DNA from: Rhinopithecus roxellana
Taxonomy: Eukaryota; Chordata; Mammalia; Primates; Cercopithecidae
DNA length: 64,000 nucleotides
Reading direction: 5' to 3'
NCBI RefSeq assembly: GCF_007565055.1
Contig: NC_044557.1
Coordinates: 78,564,595 to 78,628,594, forward strand
Shown one piece after another: positions 24,547 to 36,325 of the stretch. Made by a program: the position numbers and the translations under genes. The notes beneath the pieces are model-generated. The model did not search any database, had not been told where the DNA came from, and saw only the letters and a program-made list of their open reading frames with translations. The number at the start of each line of letters is the position of its first letter. The first letter of the stretch is position 1.

Positions 24547-24561
24547 TGCCAGGGTAATTTC

Positions 24562-24966
24562 TTTGGAATTGTTTTGTTTTTGCATTAAGTAGACGTTCTC
24601 TATAGATTCTCCAGTTGTGGATTCTCCAGTTATTCTTTAAAGGTTCTCCAGTTATTTAAATATCAGCTTTATTTTACATATTCACACCCTTTCGCCTGAT
24701 TTAGCAATTTTCCTTGGGCATATCCCTTTTATTTCAGCATACTTCATAACACTTTTATTTGGTTTTCTAGCCGTATCTGTGTAGCTCCAGAAGTTGTTTG
24801 TTTAAATTTCAATATTTAGATAAATTGTTTCTTAACCATAACTTATTGTGACATAGTATTACTATAGCTGTTTATTATGTTTTGTTTTGTTTCTTTGTTT
24901 TAATTGATCCCTTGCTTGGCTATACTTTAGGGTTTAGTAATTTCTTTTAAAATATCTTTATCCAAT
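24562..24966. other. Unassigned AT-rich sequence
   Basis: No gene or clear repeat. A small direct repeat of 'attctccagtt' (near 24605-24632) is present. Confidence 0.55.
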
Positions 24967-24981
24967 GATGTCACATATTTC
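24967..24981 (+). repeat. Left target-site duplication of the L1PA-like element
   Basis: Pairs with 31129-31143 at 13 of 15 bases. The two differences (CA versus TG) are consistent with post-insertion change. Confidence 0.85.
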
Positions 24982-25225
24982 TTCTTCTTCTTTTTTTTTT
25001 TTTATTATACTTTAAGTTCTAGGGTACATGTGCATAACGTGCAGGTTTGTTACATATATATACTTTTGCCATGTTGGTGTGCTGCACCCATCAACTCGTC
25101 AGCACCCATCAATTCGTCATTTATATCAGGTATAACTCCCAGTGCAATGCCTCCCCCCTCCCCCCTACCCATGATAGGCCCCGATTTGTGATGTTCCCCT
25201 TCCCGAGTCCAAATGATCTCATTGT

Positions 25226-27961
25226 TCAGTTCCCACCTATGAGTGAGAACATGCGGTGTTTGGTTTTCTCTTCTTGTGATAGTTTGCTAAGAATGATGGT
25301 TTCCAGCTGCATCCATGTCCCTACAAAGGACGCAAACTCATCCTTTTTTATGGCTGCATAGTATTCCATGGTGTATATGTGCCACATTTTCTTAATCCAG
25401 TCTGTCACAGATGGACATTTGGGTTGATTCCAAGTCTTTGCTATTCTGAATAGTGCCGCAATAAACATACGTGTGCATGTGTCTTTATAGCAGCATGATT
25501 TATAATCCTTTGGGTATATACCCAGTAATGGGATGGCTGGGTCATATGGTACATCTAGTTCTAGATCCTTGAGGAATCGCCATACTGTTTTCCATAATGG
25601 TTGAACTAGTTTACAATCCCACCAACAGTGTAAAAGTGTTCCTATTTCTCCACATCCTCTCCAGCACCTGTTGTTTCCTGACTTTTTAATGATTGTCATT
25701 CTAACTGGTGTGAGATGGTATCTCATTGTGGTTTTGATTTGCATCTCTCTGATGGCCAGTGATGATGAGCATTTTTTCATGTGTCTGTTGGCTGTATGAA
25801 TGTCTTCTTTTGAGAAATGTCTGTTCATATCCTTTGCCCACTTTTTGATGGGGTTGTTTGTTTTTTTCTTGTAAATTTGTTTGAGTTCTTTGTAGATTCT
25901 GGATATTAGCCCTTTGTCAGATGAGTAGATTGCAAAAATTTTCTCCCATTCTGTAGGTTGCCTGTTCACTCTGATGGTAGTTTCTTTTGCTGTGCAGAAG
26001 CTCTTTAGTTTAATTAGATCCCATTTGTCAATTTTGGCTTTTGCTGCCATTGCTTTTGGTCTTTTAGACATGAAGTCCTTGCCCTTGCCTATGTCCTGAA
26101 TGGTACTACCCAGGTTTTCTTCTAGGGTTTTCATGGTATTAGGTCTAACATTTAAGTCTCTAATCCATCTTGAATTAATTTTCGTATAAGGAGTAAGGAA
26201 AGGATCCAGTTTCAGCTTTCTACTTATGGCTAGCCAATTTTCCCAGCACCATTTATTCAATAGGGAATCCTTTCCCCATTTCTTGTTTCTCTCAGGTTTG
26301 CCAAAGATCAGATGGCTGTAGATGTGTGGTATTATTTCTGAGGACTCTGTTCTGTTCCACTGGTCTATATCTCTGTTTTGGTACCAATACCATGCTGTTT
26401 TGGTTACTGTAGCCTTGTAGTATAGTTTGAAGTCAGGTAGCGTGATGCCTCCAGGTTTGTTCTTATGGCATAGGATTGTCTTGGCAATGCGGGCTCTTTT
26501 TTGGTTCCATATGAACTTTAAAGCAGTTTTTTCAAATTCTGTGAAGAAACTCATTGGTAGCTTGATGGAGATGGCAGTGAATCTATAAATACACTTGGGC
26601 AGTATGGCCATTTTCATGATATTGATTCTTCCTATCCATGAGCATGGTATGCTCTTCCATTTGTTAGTGTCCTCTTTTATTTCACTGAGCAGTGGTTTGT
26701 AGTTCTCCTTGAAGAGGTCCTTTACATCCCTTGTAAGTTGGATTTCTAGGTATTTTATTCTCTTTGAAGCAATTGTGAATGGACGTTCATTCATGATTTG
26801 GCTCTCTGTTTGTCTGTTACTGGTGTATAAGAATGCTTGTGATTTTTGCACATTAATTTTGTATCCTGAGACTTTGCTGAAGTTGCTTGTCAGCTTAAGG
26901 AGATTTTGCGCTGAGACAATGGGGTTTTCTAAATATACAATCATGTCATCTGCAAACAGGGACAATTTGACTTCTTCTTTTCCTAACTGAATACCCTTGA
27001 TTTCTTTCTCTTGCCTGATTGCCCTAGCCAGAACTTCCAACACTATGTTGAATAGGAGTGGTGAGAGAGGGCATCCCTGTCTTGTTCCAGTTTTCAAAGG
27101 GAATTTTTCCAGTTTTTGCCCATTCAGTATGATATTGGCTGTGGGTTTGTCATAAATAGCTCTTATTATTTTGAGGTACGTTCCATCAATACCGAATTTA
27201 TTGAGCATTTTTAGCATGAAGGGCTGTTGAATTTTGTCAAAAGCCTTTTGTGCATCTATTGAGATAATCATGTGGTTCTTGTCTTTGGTTCTGTTTATAT
27301 GCTGGATTACATTTATTGATTTGCGAATGTTGAACCAGCCTTCCATCCCAGGGATGAAGCCCACTTGATGATGGTGGATAAGCTTTTTGATGTGCTGCTG
27401 GATCCGGTTTGCCAGTATTTTATTGAGGATTTTTGCATCAATGTTCATCAGGGATATTGGTCTAAAATTTTCTTTTTTGGTTGTGTCTCTGCCAGGCTTT
27501 GGTATCAGGATGATGTTGGCCTCATGAAATGAGTTAGGGAGGATTCCCTCTTTTTCAATTGATTGGAATAGTTTCAGAAGGAATGGTACCAGCTCCTCCT
27601 TGTACCTCTGGTAGAATTCAGCTGTGAATCCATCTGGTCCTGGACTTTTTTTGGTTGGTAGGCTATTAATTATTGCCTCAATTTCAGAGCCTGCTATTGG
27701 TCTATTTAGGGATTCAACTTCTTCCTGGTTTAGTCTTGGAAGAGTGTAAGTGTCCAGGAAATTATCCATTTCTTCTAGATTTTCTAGTTTATTTGCATAG
27801 AGGTGTTTATAGTATTCTCTGATGGTACTTTGTATTTCTGTGGGGTCTGTGGTGATATCCCCTTTCTCATTTTTTATTGCGTCTATTTGATTCTTCTCTC
27901 TTTTCTTCTTTATTAGTCTTGCTAGAGGTCTATCAATTTTATTGATCTTTTCAAAAACCAA
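25226..27961 (-). pseudogene. L1 ORF2 C-terminal part: reverse transcriptase and Cys-rich domain, open for 911 codons
   Basis: ORF2p is the L1 endonuclease/reverse transcriptase that copies L1 RNA at a nicked chromosomal site (target-primed reverse transcription). This uninterrupted frame supplies about the last 911 of the usual roughly 1275 residues. It contains 'KKSPGPDGFTAEFYQ' (about 104-118), 'GCPLSPLLFNIVLEVLARAI' (296-315), the catalytic FADD motif at 336-339 and the C-terminal Cys/His cluster C766-C770-H778-C783. The normal 'LIGGN' C-terminus is present. The first methionine (27961) is internal; the true ORF2 start lies at 29054 but is separated by frameshifts. Without the endonuclease in frame this could at most give a truncated protein. 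All key RT residues I can see are retained, which fits a young element. Confidence 0.93.
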
Positions 27962-29054
27962 CTCCTGGATTCATTGATTTTTTGGAGGTTTTTTGTGTCT
28001 CTATCTCCTTCAGTTCTGCTCTGATCTTAGTTATTTCTTGCCTTCTGCTAGCTTTTGAATGTGTTTGCTCTTGCTTCTCCAGTTCTTTTAATTGTGATGT
28101 TAGAGTGTCAATTTTAGATCTTTCCTGCTTTCTCTTGTGGACATTTAGTGCTATAAATTTCCCTCTACACACTGTTTTAAATGTGTCCCAGAGATTCTGG
28201 TATGTTGTATCTTTGTTCTCATTGGTTTCAAAGAACATCTTTATTTCTGCCTTCATTTCGTTATGTACCCAATAGTCATTCAGGAGCAGGTTGTTCAGTT
28301 TCCATATAGTGGAGCGGTTTTGATTATGAGTTTCTTAGTGCTGAGTTCTAGTTTGATTGCACTGTGGTCTGAGAGACAGTTTGTTATAATTTCTGTTCTT
28401 TTACATTTGCTGAGGAGTGCTTTACTTCCAATTATGTGGTCAATTTTGGAATAAGTGTGATGTGGTGGTGAGAAGAATGTATATTCTGTTGATTTGGGGT
28501 GGAGAGTTCTATAGATGTCTATTAGGTCCGCTTGGTGCAGAAATGAGTTCAATTCCTGGATATCCTTGTTAACTTTCTGTCTCGTTGATCTGTCTAATGT
28601 TGACACTGGAGTGTTGAAGTCTCCCATTATTATTGTATGGGAGTCTAAGTCTCTTTGTAAGTCTCTAAGGACTTGCTTTATGAATGTGGGTGCTCCTGTA
28701 TTGGGTGCATATATATTTAGGACAGTTAGCTTTTCCTGTTGAATTGATCCCTTTACCATTATGTAATGGCCTTCTTTGTCTCTTTTGATCTTTGATGGTT
28801 TAAAGTCTATTTTATCAGAGACTAGAATTGAAACCCCTGCTTTTTTTTTGTTCTCCATTTGCTTGGTAGATCTTCCTCCATCCCTTTATTTTGAGCCGAC
28901 GTATGTCTCTGCATGTGAGATGGGTCTCCTGAACACAGCAGACTGATGGGTCTTGACTCTTTATCCAGTTTGCCAGTCTGTGTCTTTTAATTGGAGCATT
29001 TAGTCCATTTACATTTAAGGTTAATATTGTTATGTGTGAACTTGATCCTGCCAT
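27951..29054 (-). pseudogene. L1 ORF2 N-terminal endonuclease region, frameshifted
   Basis: The apurinic/apyrimidinic-like endonuclease of ORF2p nicks target DNA at TTTT/AA-like sites. The normal start (29054) gives 79 codons with 'NVNGLNAP' and 'CVQETHL', then the frame is lost. A second frame (28858-28295) carries 'MGDFNTP' (residues 78-84) and 'SDHSAIKLEL' (from 163), and a third (28256-27951) links to the RT part. The catalytic residues of the family (N, E, D/N, D/H) are therefore all still encoded, but in different frames. The total ORF2 span from 29054 to 25226 is 3829 bp, almost exactly the normal length. This means the breaks are single-base-scale indels, not large deletions. Confidence 0.92.
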
Positions 29055-29117
29055 TATGATATTAACTGGTTATTTTGCTCATTAGTTAATGCAGTTTCTT
29101 CCTAGCCTCGATGGTCT

Positions 29118-30130
29118 TTACATTTTGGCATGTTTTTGCAATGGCTGGTACCAGTTGTTCCTTTCCATGTTTAGGGCTTCCTTCAGGGTCTCTTGTAAGG
29201 CGGGCCTGGTGGTGACAAAATCTCTAAGCATTTGCTTATCTGTAAAGGATTTTATGTATCCTTTACTTATGAAACTTAGTTTGGCTGGATATGAAATTCT
29301 GGGTTTAAAATTCTTTTCTTTAAGAACGTTGAATATTGGCCCCCACTCTCTTCCGGCTTGTAGAGTTTCTGCCGAGAGGTCTGCTGTTAGTCTGATGGGC
29401 TTCCCTTTGTGGGTAACCCGACCTTTCTCTCTGGCTGCCCTTAAGATTTTTTCCTTCATTTCAACTGTGGTGAATCTGGCAATTATGTGTCTTGGAGTTG
29501 CTCTTCTGGAGGAGTATCTTTGTGGCGTTCTCTGTATTTCCCGAATTTGAATGTTGGCCTGCCCTACTAGGTTGGGGAAATTCTCCTGGATGATATCCTG
29601 AAGGGTGTTTTCCAACTTGGTTCCATTTTCCCCCTCACTTTCAGGCACCCCAATCAGACGTAGATTTGGTCTTTTTACATAATCCCATACTTCTTGCAGG
29701 CTTTGTTCATTTCTTTTTCTTTTTCTTTTGGTTTCTCTTCTCACTTCATTTCATTCATTTGATCCTCAATCGCTGATACTCTTTCTTCCAGTTGATCGAG
29801 TCAGTTACTGAAGCTTGTGGATTTGTCACGTATTTCTCCTGTCATGGTTTTCATCTCTGTCATTTCATTTATGACCTTCTCTGCATTAATTATTCTAGCT
29901 ATCAATTCTTCCACTCTTTTTTCAAGATTTTTAGTTTCTTTGCGCTGGGTACGTAATTCCTCCCTTAGCTCTGAGAAGTTTGATGGGCTGAAGCCTTCTT
30001 CTCTCATTTCCTCAAAGTCATTCTCTGACCAGCTTTGATCCGTTGCTGGCGATGAGCTGCGCTCCTTTGCCGGGTGAGATGCGCTCTTATTTCTTGAATT
30101 TCCAGCTTTTCTGCCCTGCTTCTTCCCCAT
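29118..30130 (-). pseudogene. L1 ORF1, broken by a stop and a frameshift
   Basis: ORF1p is the trimeric RNA-binding chaperone of the L1 ribonucleoprotein. The start at 30130 gives 109 codons with the basic N-terminus 'MGKKQGRKAGNSRNKSAS' and a heptad-like coiled coil ('NLEKRVEELIARIINAEKV', about 73-91). It then reaches a stop at 29801-29803. A second frame (29744-29118, 208 codons) carries the RRM ('NLRLIGVPESEGENGTKLEN', about 28-47), the basic C-terminal domain and the normal 'HAKM' end. The 1013-bp span matches a complete ORF1 of about 338 codons. The element encodes all domains, but not in one frame. Confidence 0.93.
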
Positions 30131-31128
30131 CTTCGTGGTTTTATTTGCCTCTGGTCTTTGGTGATGGTCACGTACTGATGGGGTTTTGGTATAGGTGTTC
30201 TTCCTGTTTGATAGTTTTCCTTCTAATAGTCAGGACCCTCAGCTGTAGGTCTGTTGGAGATTGCTTGAGGTCCACTCCAGACCCTGTTTGCCTGGGTATC
30301 AGCAGCAGAGGTTGCAGAAAATAGAATATTGCTGAACAGCGAGTGTACCTGTCTGATTCTTACTTTGGAAGCTTCCTCTCAGGGGTGTACTCCACCCTGT
30401 GAAGTGTGGGGTGTCAGACTGCCCCTAGTGGGGGATGTCTCCCAGTTAGGCTACTCAGGGTTCACGACCCACTTGAGCAGGCAGTCTGTCCATTCTCAGA
30501 TCTCAACCTCTATGTTGGGAGATCCACTGCTCTCTTCAAAGCTGTCAGACAGAGTCTTTCACGTCTGCACAGGCCTCTGCGGCTTCCCCTTTTGTTGTTA
30601 GGCTGTGCCCTGTCCCCAGAGGTGGAGTCTACAGAGACAGGCAGGTTTCCTTGAGCTGCTGTGAGCTCCACCCAGTTCAAGCTTCCCAGAGGCTTTGTTT
30701 ACCTACTTAAGCCTCAGCAATGGCTGGCGCCCCTCCTCCAGCCTCGCTGTTGCCCGTTTCGGTTAGATCGCAGACTGCTGTGCTAGCAATGAGGGAGGCT
30801 CCGTGGCCGTGGGACCCTCCCGGCCAGGGGTGGGTATAATCTCCTGATGTGCCCATTTGCTTAAAGCGCAGTATTGGGGTGGGAATTACCCGATTTTCCA
30901 GGTGTTGTGTGTCTCAGTTCCCCTGGCTAGGAAAAGGGATTCCCTTCCCCCTTGCGCTTCCCAGGTGAGGCAATGCCTTGCCCTGCTTCAGTTCTGGCTG
31001 GTCGGGCTGCAGCAGCTGACCAGCACCAATTGTCTGGCACTCCCCAGTGAGATGACCTCAGTACCTCAGTTGAAAATCCAGAAATCACCGGTCTTCTGTG
31101 TCGCTCGCGCTGGGAGTTGGAGACTGGC
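30131..31128 (-). promoter_or_regulatory. L1 5' UTR with internal promoter region
   Basis: 1 kb upstream of ORF1, GC-richer and with scattered CpG. In primate L1s this segment holds the internal RNA polymerase II promoter directing transcription toward ORF1, plus an antisense promoter. Here the first few tens of bases are missing or diverged, including where the YY1-site start of L1PA consensus would be expected. The sense promoter may therefore be weakened (inference). Confidence 0.8.
30720..30839 (+). pseudogene. L1 ORF0-like antisense frame, shortened
   Basis: ORF0 is a primate L1 frame in the 5' UTR on the strand opposite ORF1/ORF2. Here ATG at 30720 begins 'MAGAPPPASLLPVSVRSQTA' and the frame reaches TAA at 30837-30839 after 39 codons, against about 70 in human L1. 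The start has purine at -3 and G at +4, a good translation context. The N-terminal ten residues match what I recall of ORF0, while the remainder is in a different frame, suggesting an indel shortly after the start. It would be expressed only if the L1 antisense promoter is active. Confidence 0.6.
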
Positions 31129-31143
31129 GATGTCTGATATTTC
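31129..31143 (+). repeat. Right target-site duplication of the L1PA-like element
   Basis: Pairs with 24967-24981 and fixes the 5' boundary of the element. Confidence 0.85.
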
Positions 31144-33304
31144 AAAATGTCTTGTGGTTGCTTTCTACTTGAATGACAGTTTGATTTTGCATAATTTCCT
31201 GGATCAAATTATGATTTCAAAATCAGACAGATATTCTTTCATTTCTTCTATTTCTTTCCAGTTTTGACTGATGCCTTGAAGAAGTCAGAGTCAACCTGAT
31301 TTTTTTCCTGCTTTCTTTAGTATCTTTCACATTAAGAAATAATTTTGAACATCAGTTCAATAATTTATAAGTATCTGTTTATCAGGATCTTTTTATTTCC
31401 TCATGTATCATAACATATATTTATTATGTCAATAAATGTTTATATTTGTATGTATTATATATGAATATATAATTAGTGTTGTTAAACAAAGGAGAGGGAT
31501 GTGTAGCAGCTTTCTATCTTATATCTTACATCAAATTTTAGTGGAATAAAAATTGTATGTAGTAGAACAAAACACAGATGTAACCTCGAAATGATAATAT
31601 TCCGTTTTTATTTTCCCTAACTTGCAACATACTCAACTTTAGAAACTTACTGTATGCTACATCTTGCCCCAGCATCCAAATTTATGTCACTGAGAGCTAC
31701 TCACAACCTCGTTATAGGATCTGATTTAACTTTAAAAACCTATCAAAAATTTTCACATACAGATGAGGGAAAAAATGTATTTAACTGTAATTTGTTACCA
31801 AGAGTATATTAGGAAATCACTTAGAAATGCATTTTTTATATACATAATAGTTTGAAATTGAAAGTGATAAACAAAATTAATTGGAAAGTTAAACAATGGA
31901 AATTTAAGAAAGCACACAAAAGTAGTTTCAAATTAGTATGGCTTTGGAAATTAATTTTTCTGTTTTATAAAATAATAAATTTTATTTTATAACATTTGTA
32001 AGATTTTATAAAATAAAATTTTCTGTTATTAGGTCCAGTATTATTTGACCTAATATTAAATTTGCAATGTTATATATAATATTTCTATGTTTATTTCATG
32101 GAACTCAATTATAATTTCTGTATTTGAAAATAAATTTCATCACAATTGTTTTCCCATACATTTGCAAAAGAAAAATATAAGTGTAAATATGTTTTCAATC
32201 ATTTTTAAAACATAGCATATTATAGTTTGCTTTATGATCTCACAATTGGAGTCTAGTAAAATAATATCAATATTTTCTTTCATATACTTCCAAATGCATG
32301 TCCTTTTGTATTTAATATGAGCTTTTAAATGAGTTGATTACTGTTAAGTTTTAACTGACAATTAAATTTAAGCTTAAATAATTTAAAAACTCTGATTTTA
32401 AAGATTTTTTAATTGAATCTAAGAAAGATTGAGATATAATTAAAAAATAAATAAAAATTCACTATACCTTGATATGAACAAAGAAAATTGTTTATCAGAG
32501 ACCTAAAAGAACTAATATTCCTTCCTAAGTGACTAAATTATTCTTGAAATTAGACAGTAGATTTTGAGTGGATTTGTAGTTACTTAGTAAAAATAAATAA
32601 ATTTAAAAAAACAGTGTCACCCTAAGACTAGGTAAGCTTTACAAATGTGTTACAATCTTAGGAGCGCTCATTCTCATGACTGCTCCAATGTGAATGTTTA
32701 TTCCTGACTTTTTTTCAGTCAGTGATAAAACAAGATGATTAACAATGAACTAAAGGCTTAACTTGCAGTATTCGGTATAATGCATCCTTCTATCAAAAAG
32801 TACTATATTCTCATGCTGTGAAGTTTACCATATTCATCAAATGCCAAACTTGATTTCTAACATATAAACCTTTAGCACCTATTTACTTAGGTACTTTTTA
32901 AAAATTACCATAAAATATATTTACTGTGAATGCATAGATTCATTTTGCAACATAAACACTTTTATAATTTCTACTTGGAGAAAATTTAAGAAAGAGCACA
33001 TTTACATAGTTTAAGTGGAGTTTGCCTCTATTAGAAGGTCATACATTGAGTTATGTACTGCTGCACTATGTAGTTCAAAGGGAATTGTTTTCAGAAGCTT
33101 AAGTATATGCACAATGCTAATGAGTAGAGGGATAAAATGAGTACTAATGATCAGATATATGGAAAAGTAAATTAGCCAGTTCCTAGAGGGAGTGAGCTCT
33201 TTCACTTCAAGTTTCGAAGCCATGCTTGAATTACCATCTGTCAGGTTTTATGGACTGAATATGTAGCCCTGTTATCAGTGGAAAAGCCCTGCCTCTCTCT
33301 CTCT
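31144..33304. other. Unassigned very AT-rich sequence
   Basis: Two kilobases with no gene or clear repeat. It contains a perfect 16-bp inverted repeat (31977-31992 and 32006-32021). Confidence 0.6.
31977..32021. repeat. AT-rich inverted repeat (16-bp perfect arms)
   Basis: 'aaattttattttataa' (31977-31992) and its exact reverse complement (32006-32021) are separated by 13 bp. It could extrude as a cruciform or hairpin. Confidence 0.9.
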
Positions 33305-33712
33305 CTTTTTTTTTTTTTTAATTATTAGAGTTTATTTCTTATAGCAATTTAGATTTATTTAAAAAAATGAACAGAAAGTACAACACATTCTTAAATACCA
33401 CCACTATCACTCTCCTTACAGTTTTTTTGTGTTTTAATATCATGCATTGGTGTGGTTCATTTGTTACGATTGTTGAACCAGTGTTGATAAAGCTATTCAT
33501 AAATAAAATCCATAGTTTACGTACGGCTTCAATTGTTGTGTTGTTAGGTTTTACAAGTTTTACCAACTGGTTAAAGCCATGTATCTGACATTATAGTATT
33601 ATACAAAATGCTTTCACTGCTGTAGAAATCTGTGCTCCACCTATGCATTCCTTCCTCCTTTGTTTGGCACCAACACCAGCTCCCAACAACCATTAATCTT
33701 TTCTTTCTTCTC
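33305..33712 (-). mobile_element. L1M 3' end, antisense
   Basis: After a T-run, 'gtttatttcttatagcaatt', 'atcatgcattggtgtggttc', 'tactagtatta'-like spacing and 'tgtgctccacctatgcattc' through 'caacaaccattaatctttt' follow the antisense 3' UTR of old L1M elements. It is interrupted immediately to the right by the next L1. Confidence 0.65.
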
Positions 33713-34144
33713 CTTTTTTTTTTTCTTTTTTTTTTTGTGAAGCTACTCTTTTAGCTTTTATTTGAGGTTTAGAGACACATGTGAAGGTTTGTTACATAGG
33801 TAAACAGGTGTCACAGGGCCTCCTTGTACATATTATATCATCACCCAGAAATTAAGCCCAGTACCCAATAGTTATCTTTTCTGCTTCTCTCCCTACTCCC
33901 ACTCTGCTACTCAAGTGGACCCCAGTGTCTACTGTTTCCTTCTTTGTGTTCATAAGGTATTATCATTTCAGCTCCCACTTATAAGTGAGAACATGTGGTA
34001 TTTGGTTTTCTGTTCCTGCATTAGTTTGCTAAGGGAAATAGCCTCCTGCTCCATCCATGTTCCTGCAAAAGACGTGATCTTGTTCTTTGTTATGGCTGCA
34101 CAGTATTACATGGTGCATGTGTACCCTATTCTCTTTCTTTCTTT

Positions 34145-34175
<31 letters not shown>

Positions 34176-36325
34176 GAGACGGAGTCTCGCTCTGTCACCC
34201 AGGCTGGAGTGCAGTAGCACCATCTGGGCTCATTGCAAGCTCCGCCTCCCGGGTTCACGCCATTCTCCTGCCTCAGCCTCCGAGTAGCTGGGACTACAGG
34301 CGCCCGCCACCACGCCCGGCTAATTTTTTTGTACTTTTAGTAGAGAAAAGGTTTCACTGCGTTAACCAGGATAGTCTCGATCTCCTGACCTCGTGATCTT
34401 CCCGCCTCAGCCTCCCAAAGTGCTGGGATTACAGGCGTGAGCCACTGCGCCCGGCCGTGTACCCCATTTTCTGTAACCAATCTATAGTTGATGGGCATTT
34501 ATGTCAATCCCATGTTTTTGCTATTGTGAAGAGTGCTGCAATGAACATTCACATGCCTGTGCCTTTACGGGTAGAATGACTTATATTCCTCTGGGTATAT
34601 ACTCAGTAGATTGCTGGGTCAAATGATATTTCTGCTTTCAGTTCTTTGAAGAATTGCAGTACTGTTTTCCACAGTAATTGAGCTAATTTACACTTCCACC
34701 AACAATGTGTAAATATTCCCTTTTCTCCACAACCTCGCCAGCATCTGTTATTTTTTGACTTTTTTTATAACAACCATTCTGACAGGTGTTAGATGATATC
34801 TCACAGTGGTTTTGATTTGCATTTCTCTAATGATCAGTGATATTGAGATTTTTTTCATATGATTTTTGGCCACATCATGTATGTCTTCTTTTGAGCAGTG
34901 TCTTCTCAGGTCCTTTGCCCACTTTTTAATGGAATTGTTTTTCTCTTGTAAGTGTGTTTAAGTTCCTTACAGATGCTGGGTATTAGACCTTTATCAGATG
35001 CATAGTTTGCAAATATTTTCTCCCATTCTGTAGGTTGTCTCTTTACTCTGTTGATAGTTTCTTTTGCTCCGCAGAAGTTCTTATGTTTAAACAGATCCTA
35101 TTTGTCAATTTTTGCTTTTATCGCAATTTCTTTTGGTGTGTTTGTCATGAAATCTTTGCCTATTTCTACATCTAGGATGGCATTGCCTAGGTTTCTTCAG
35201 GGATTTTATAATTCTGGGCTTTACATTTAAGTCTTCATTCAGTCTTGAGTTGAATTTTGTATGTGGTATGAGAAAGTGGTCCAGCTTCAGTCTTCTGCAT
35301 ATGGTTAGTCAATTATCAAGTACCACTTATTGAATAGGTAGTCTTTTCCACATTGCTGTTTTTGTCAGCTTTATCAAAGATCAGATGGTCATAGTTGTGT
35401 GACCTTATTTCTAGGCTCTCTATTCTGTTCCATTGGTTTAAGTTGCTGTTTTTGTGCCAACACTATGCTGCTTTTTAGTTACTGTAGCCTTTTAGTATAG
35501 TTTGAAGTTGGATAATGAGATGCTTCCAGTTTTGTTCATTTTGCTTAGAAGTGCCTTGGCTATTTGGGCTCTTTTTTGTTCCATATGGATTTTAAATTAG
35601 TTTTTTTTCTTGTTCTTAATGAATGCCATTGGGGGTTTGATAGAAATAGCATTGAATATTTAAATTGCTTTTGGCAATGTAGTCATTTTAATGATATTGA
35701 TTCTCCTATGCACGAGCATGGGATTTTTTTTTTTCCATTTGTTTGTGTCTTTATTTGAGTAGTGTTTTGCAATTTTCTTTGTAGAGATTTTTCACCTTCC
35801 TGGTTTGCTGTATTCCTAGGTATTTTACTCTTTTTATGTCAATTGTGAATGGGATTGCCTTTGTGATTTGGCTGTCTGTTTGGCTGTTGTTGATGTGTAG
35901 AAATGCTATTGATTTGCAGACATTAATTTTATATCAGGCAATTTTGCTGAAGTTGTTTATCATCTGGAAGAGCTTTTACTTTAAGGCAATGGGGTCTTCT
36001 AGATATAGAGTCATGTCATCTGTAAACAGAGATAGTTTGACTTTCTCTCTCCCTATTTGGATGCCTTTTATTTCTTTCTCTTGCCTAATTTATCTGTCTA
36101 AGACTTCCAATACTATGTTACATAGAGGTGGTGAGAGAGGGCATTCTCATCTTGCACCAGTTTTCAAGGGGGAATGCTTCCAGCTCTTGCCGTTTCAGTT
36201 TGATGTTGGCTATGGGTTTGGCATAGATGGCTCTTATTATTTTGAGGCATATTTATTTAATACCTAGTTTATTGAGAGTTTGTAACATAAAGGGGTGTTG
36301 ACTTTTAAATTGAAAGCCTTTTTTG
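33713..36325 (-). mobile_element. 5'-truncated L1 (L1PA/L1PB age), antisense
   Basis: 3' UTR from 'tttgaggtttagagacacat' and 'ggtttgttacataggtaaac', then degraded ORF2 up to the reverse-transcriptase region, ending at 'cttttttggatctattggga'. It is split by the AluY at 34135-34456, whose target duplication falls inside the L1. Stops are frequent; the plus-strand frames over it are shadows. Confidence 0.92.
34135..34456 (-). mobile_element. AluY, antisense, inside L1
   Basis: T-run, then 'gagacggagtctcgctctgt' to 'gccactgcgcccggcc'. Target duplications 'gtgtaccctattctct' (34119-34134) and 'gtgtaccccattttct' (34457-34472), 14 of 16 identical, lie in L1 sequence. The Alu is therefore younger than the L1. 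Confidence 0.96.

Larger units (their letters stand above)
24982..31128 (-). mobile_element. Near-full-length L1PA-like LINE-1
   Basis: A 6.1-kb LINE-1 in minus orientation: T-run/A-tail (24982-25003), 3' UTR with a poly-purine tract (the C-rich 'cctcccccctccccccta'), ORF2, ORF1 and a 1-kb 5' UTR. Direct repeats 'gatgtcacatatttc' (24967-24981) and 'gatgtctgatatttc' (31129-31143), 13 of 15 identical, bound it. The 5' end stops at 'tcgcgctgggagttggagac', where L1PA consensus would run on for a few tens of bases, so it is very slightly 5'-truncated. ORF1 and the ORF2 endonuclease region carry frameshifts, so the element is not autonomous as it stands. Its low divergence makes it one of the younger L1 copies here. 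Confidence 0.96.

Noticed and set aside
29089..31267. Several plus-strand frames of 80-153 codons over the L1
   Set aside because: They are on the strand opposite ORF1/ORF2 and mirror conserved L1 coding sequence. Only the short ORF0-like start at 30720 has a family basis.
34029..34287. Poly-Lys and poly-Phe frames
   Set aside because: Reading through the Alu T-run and Alu body; not protein genes.
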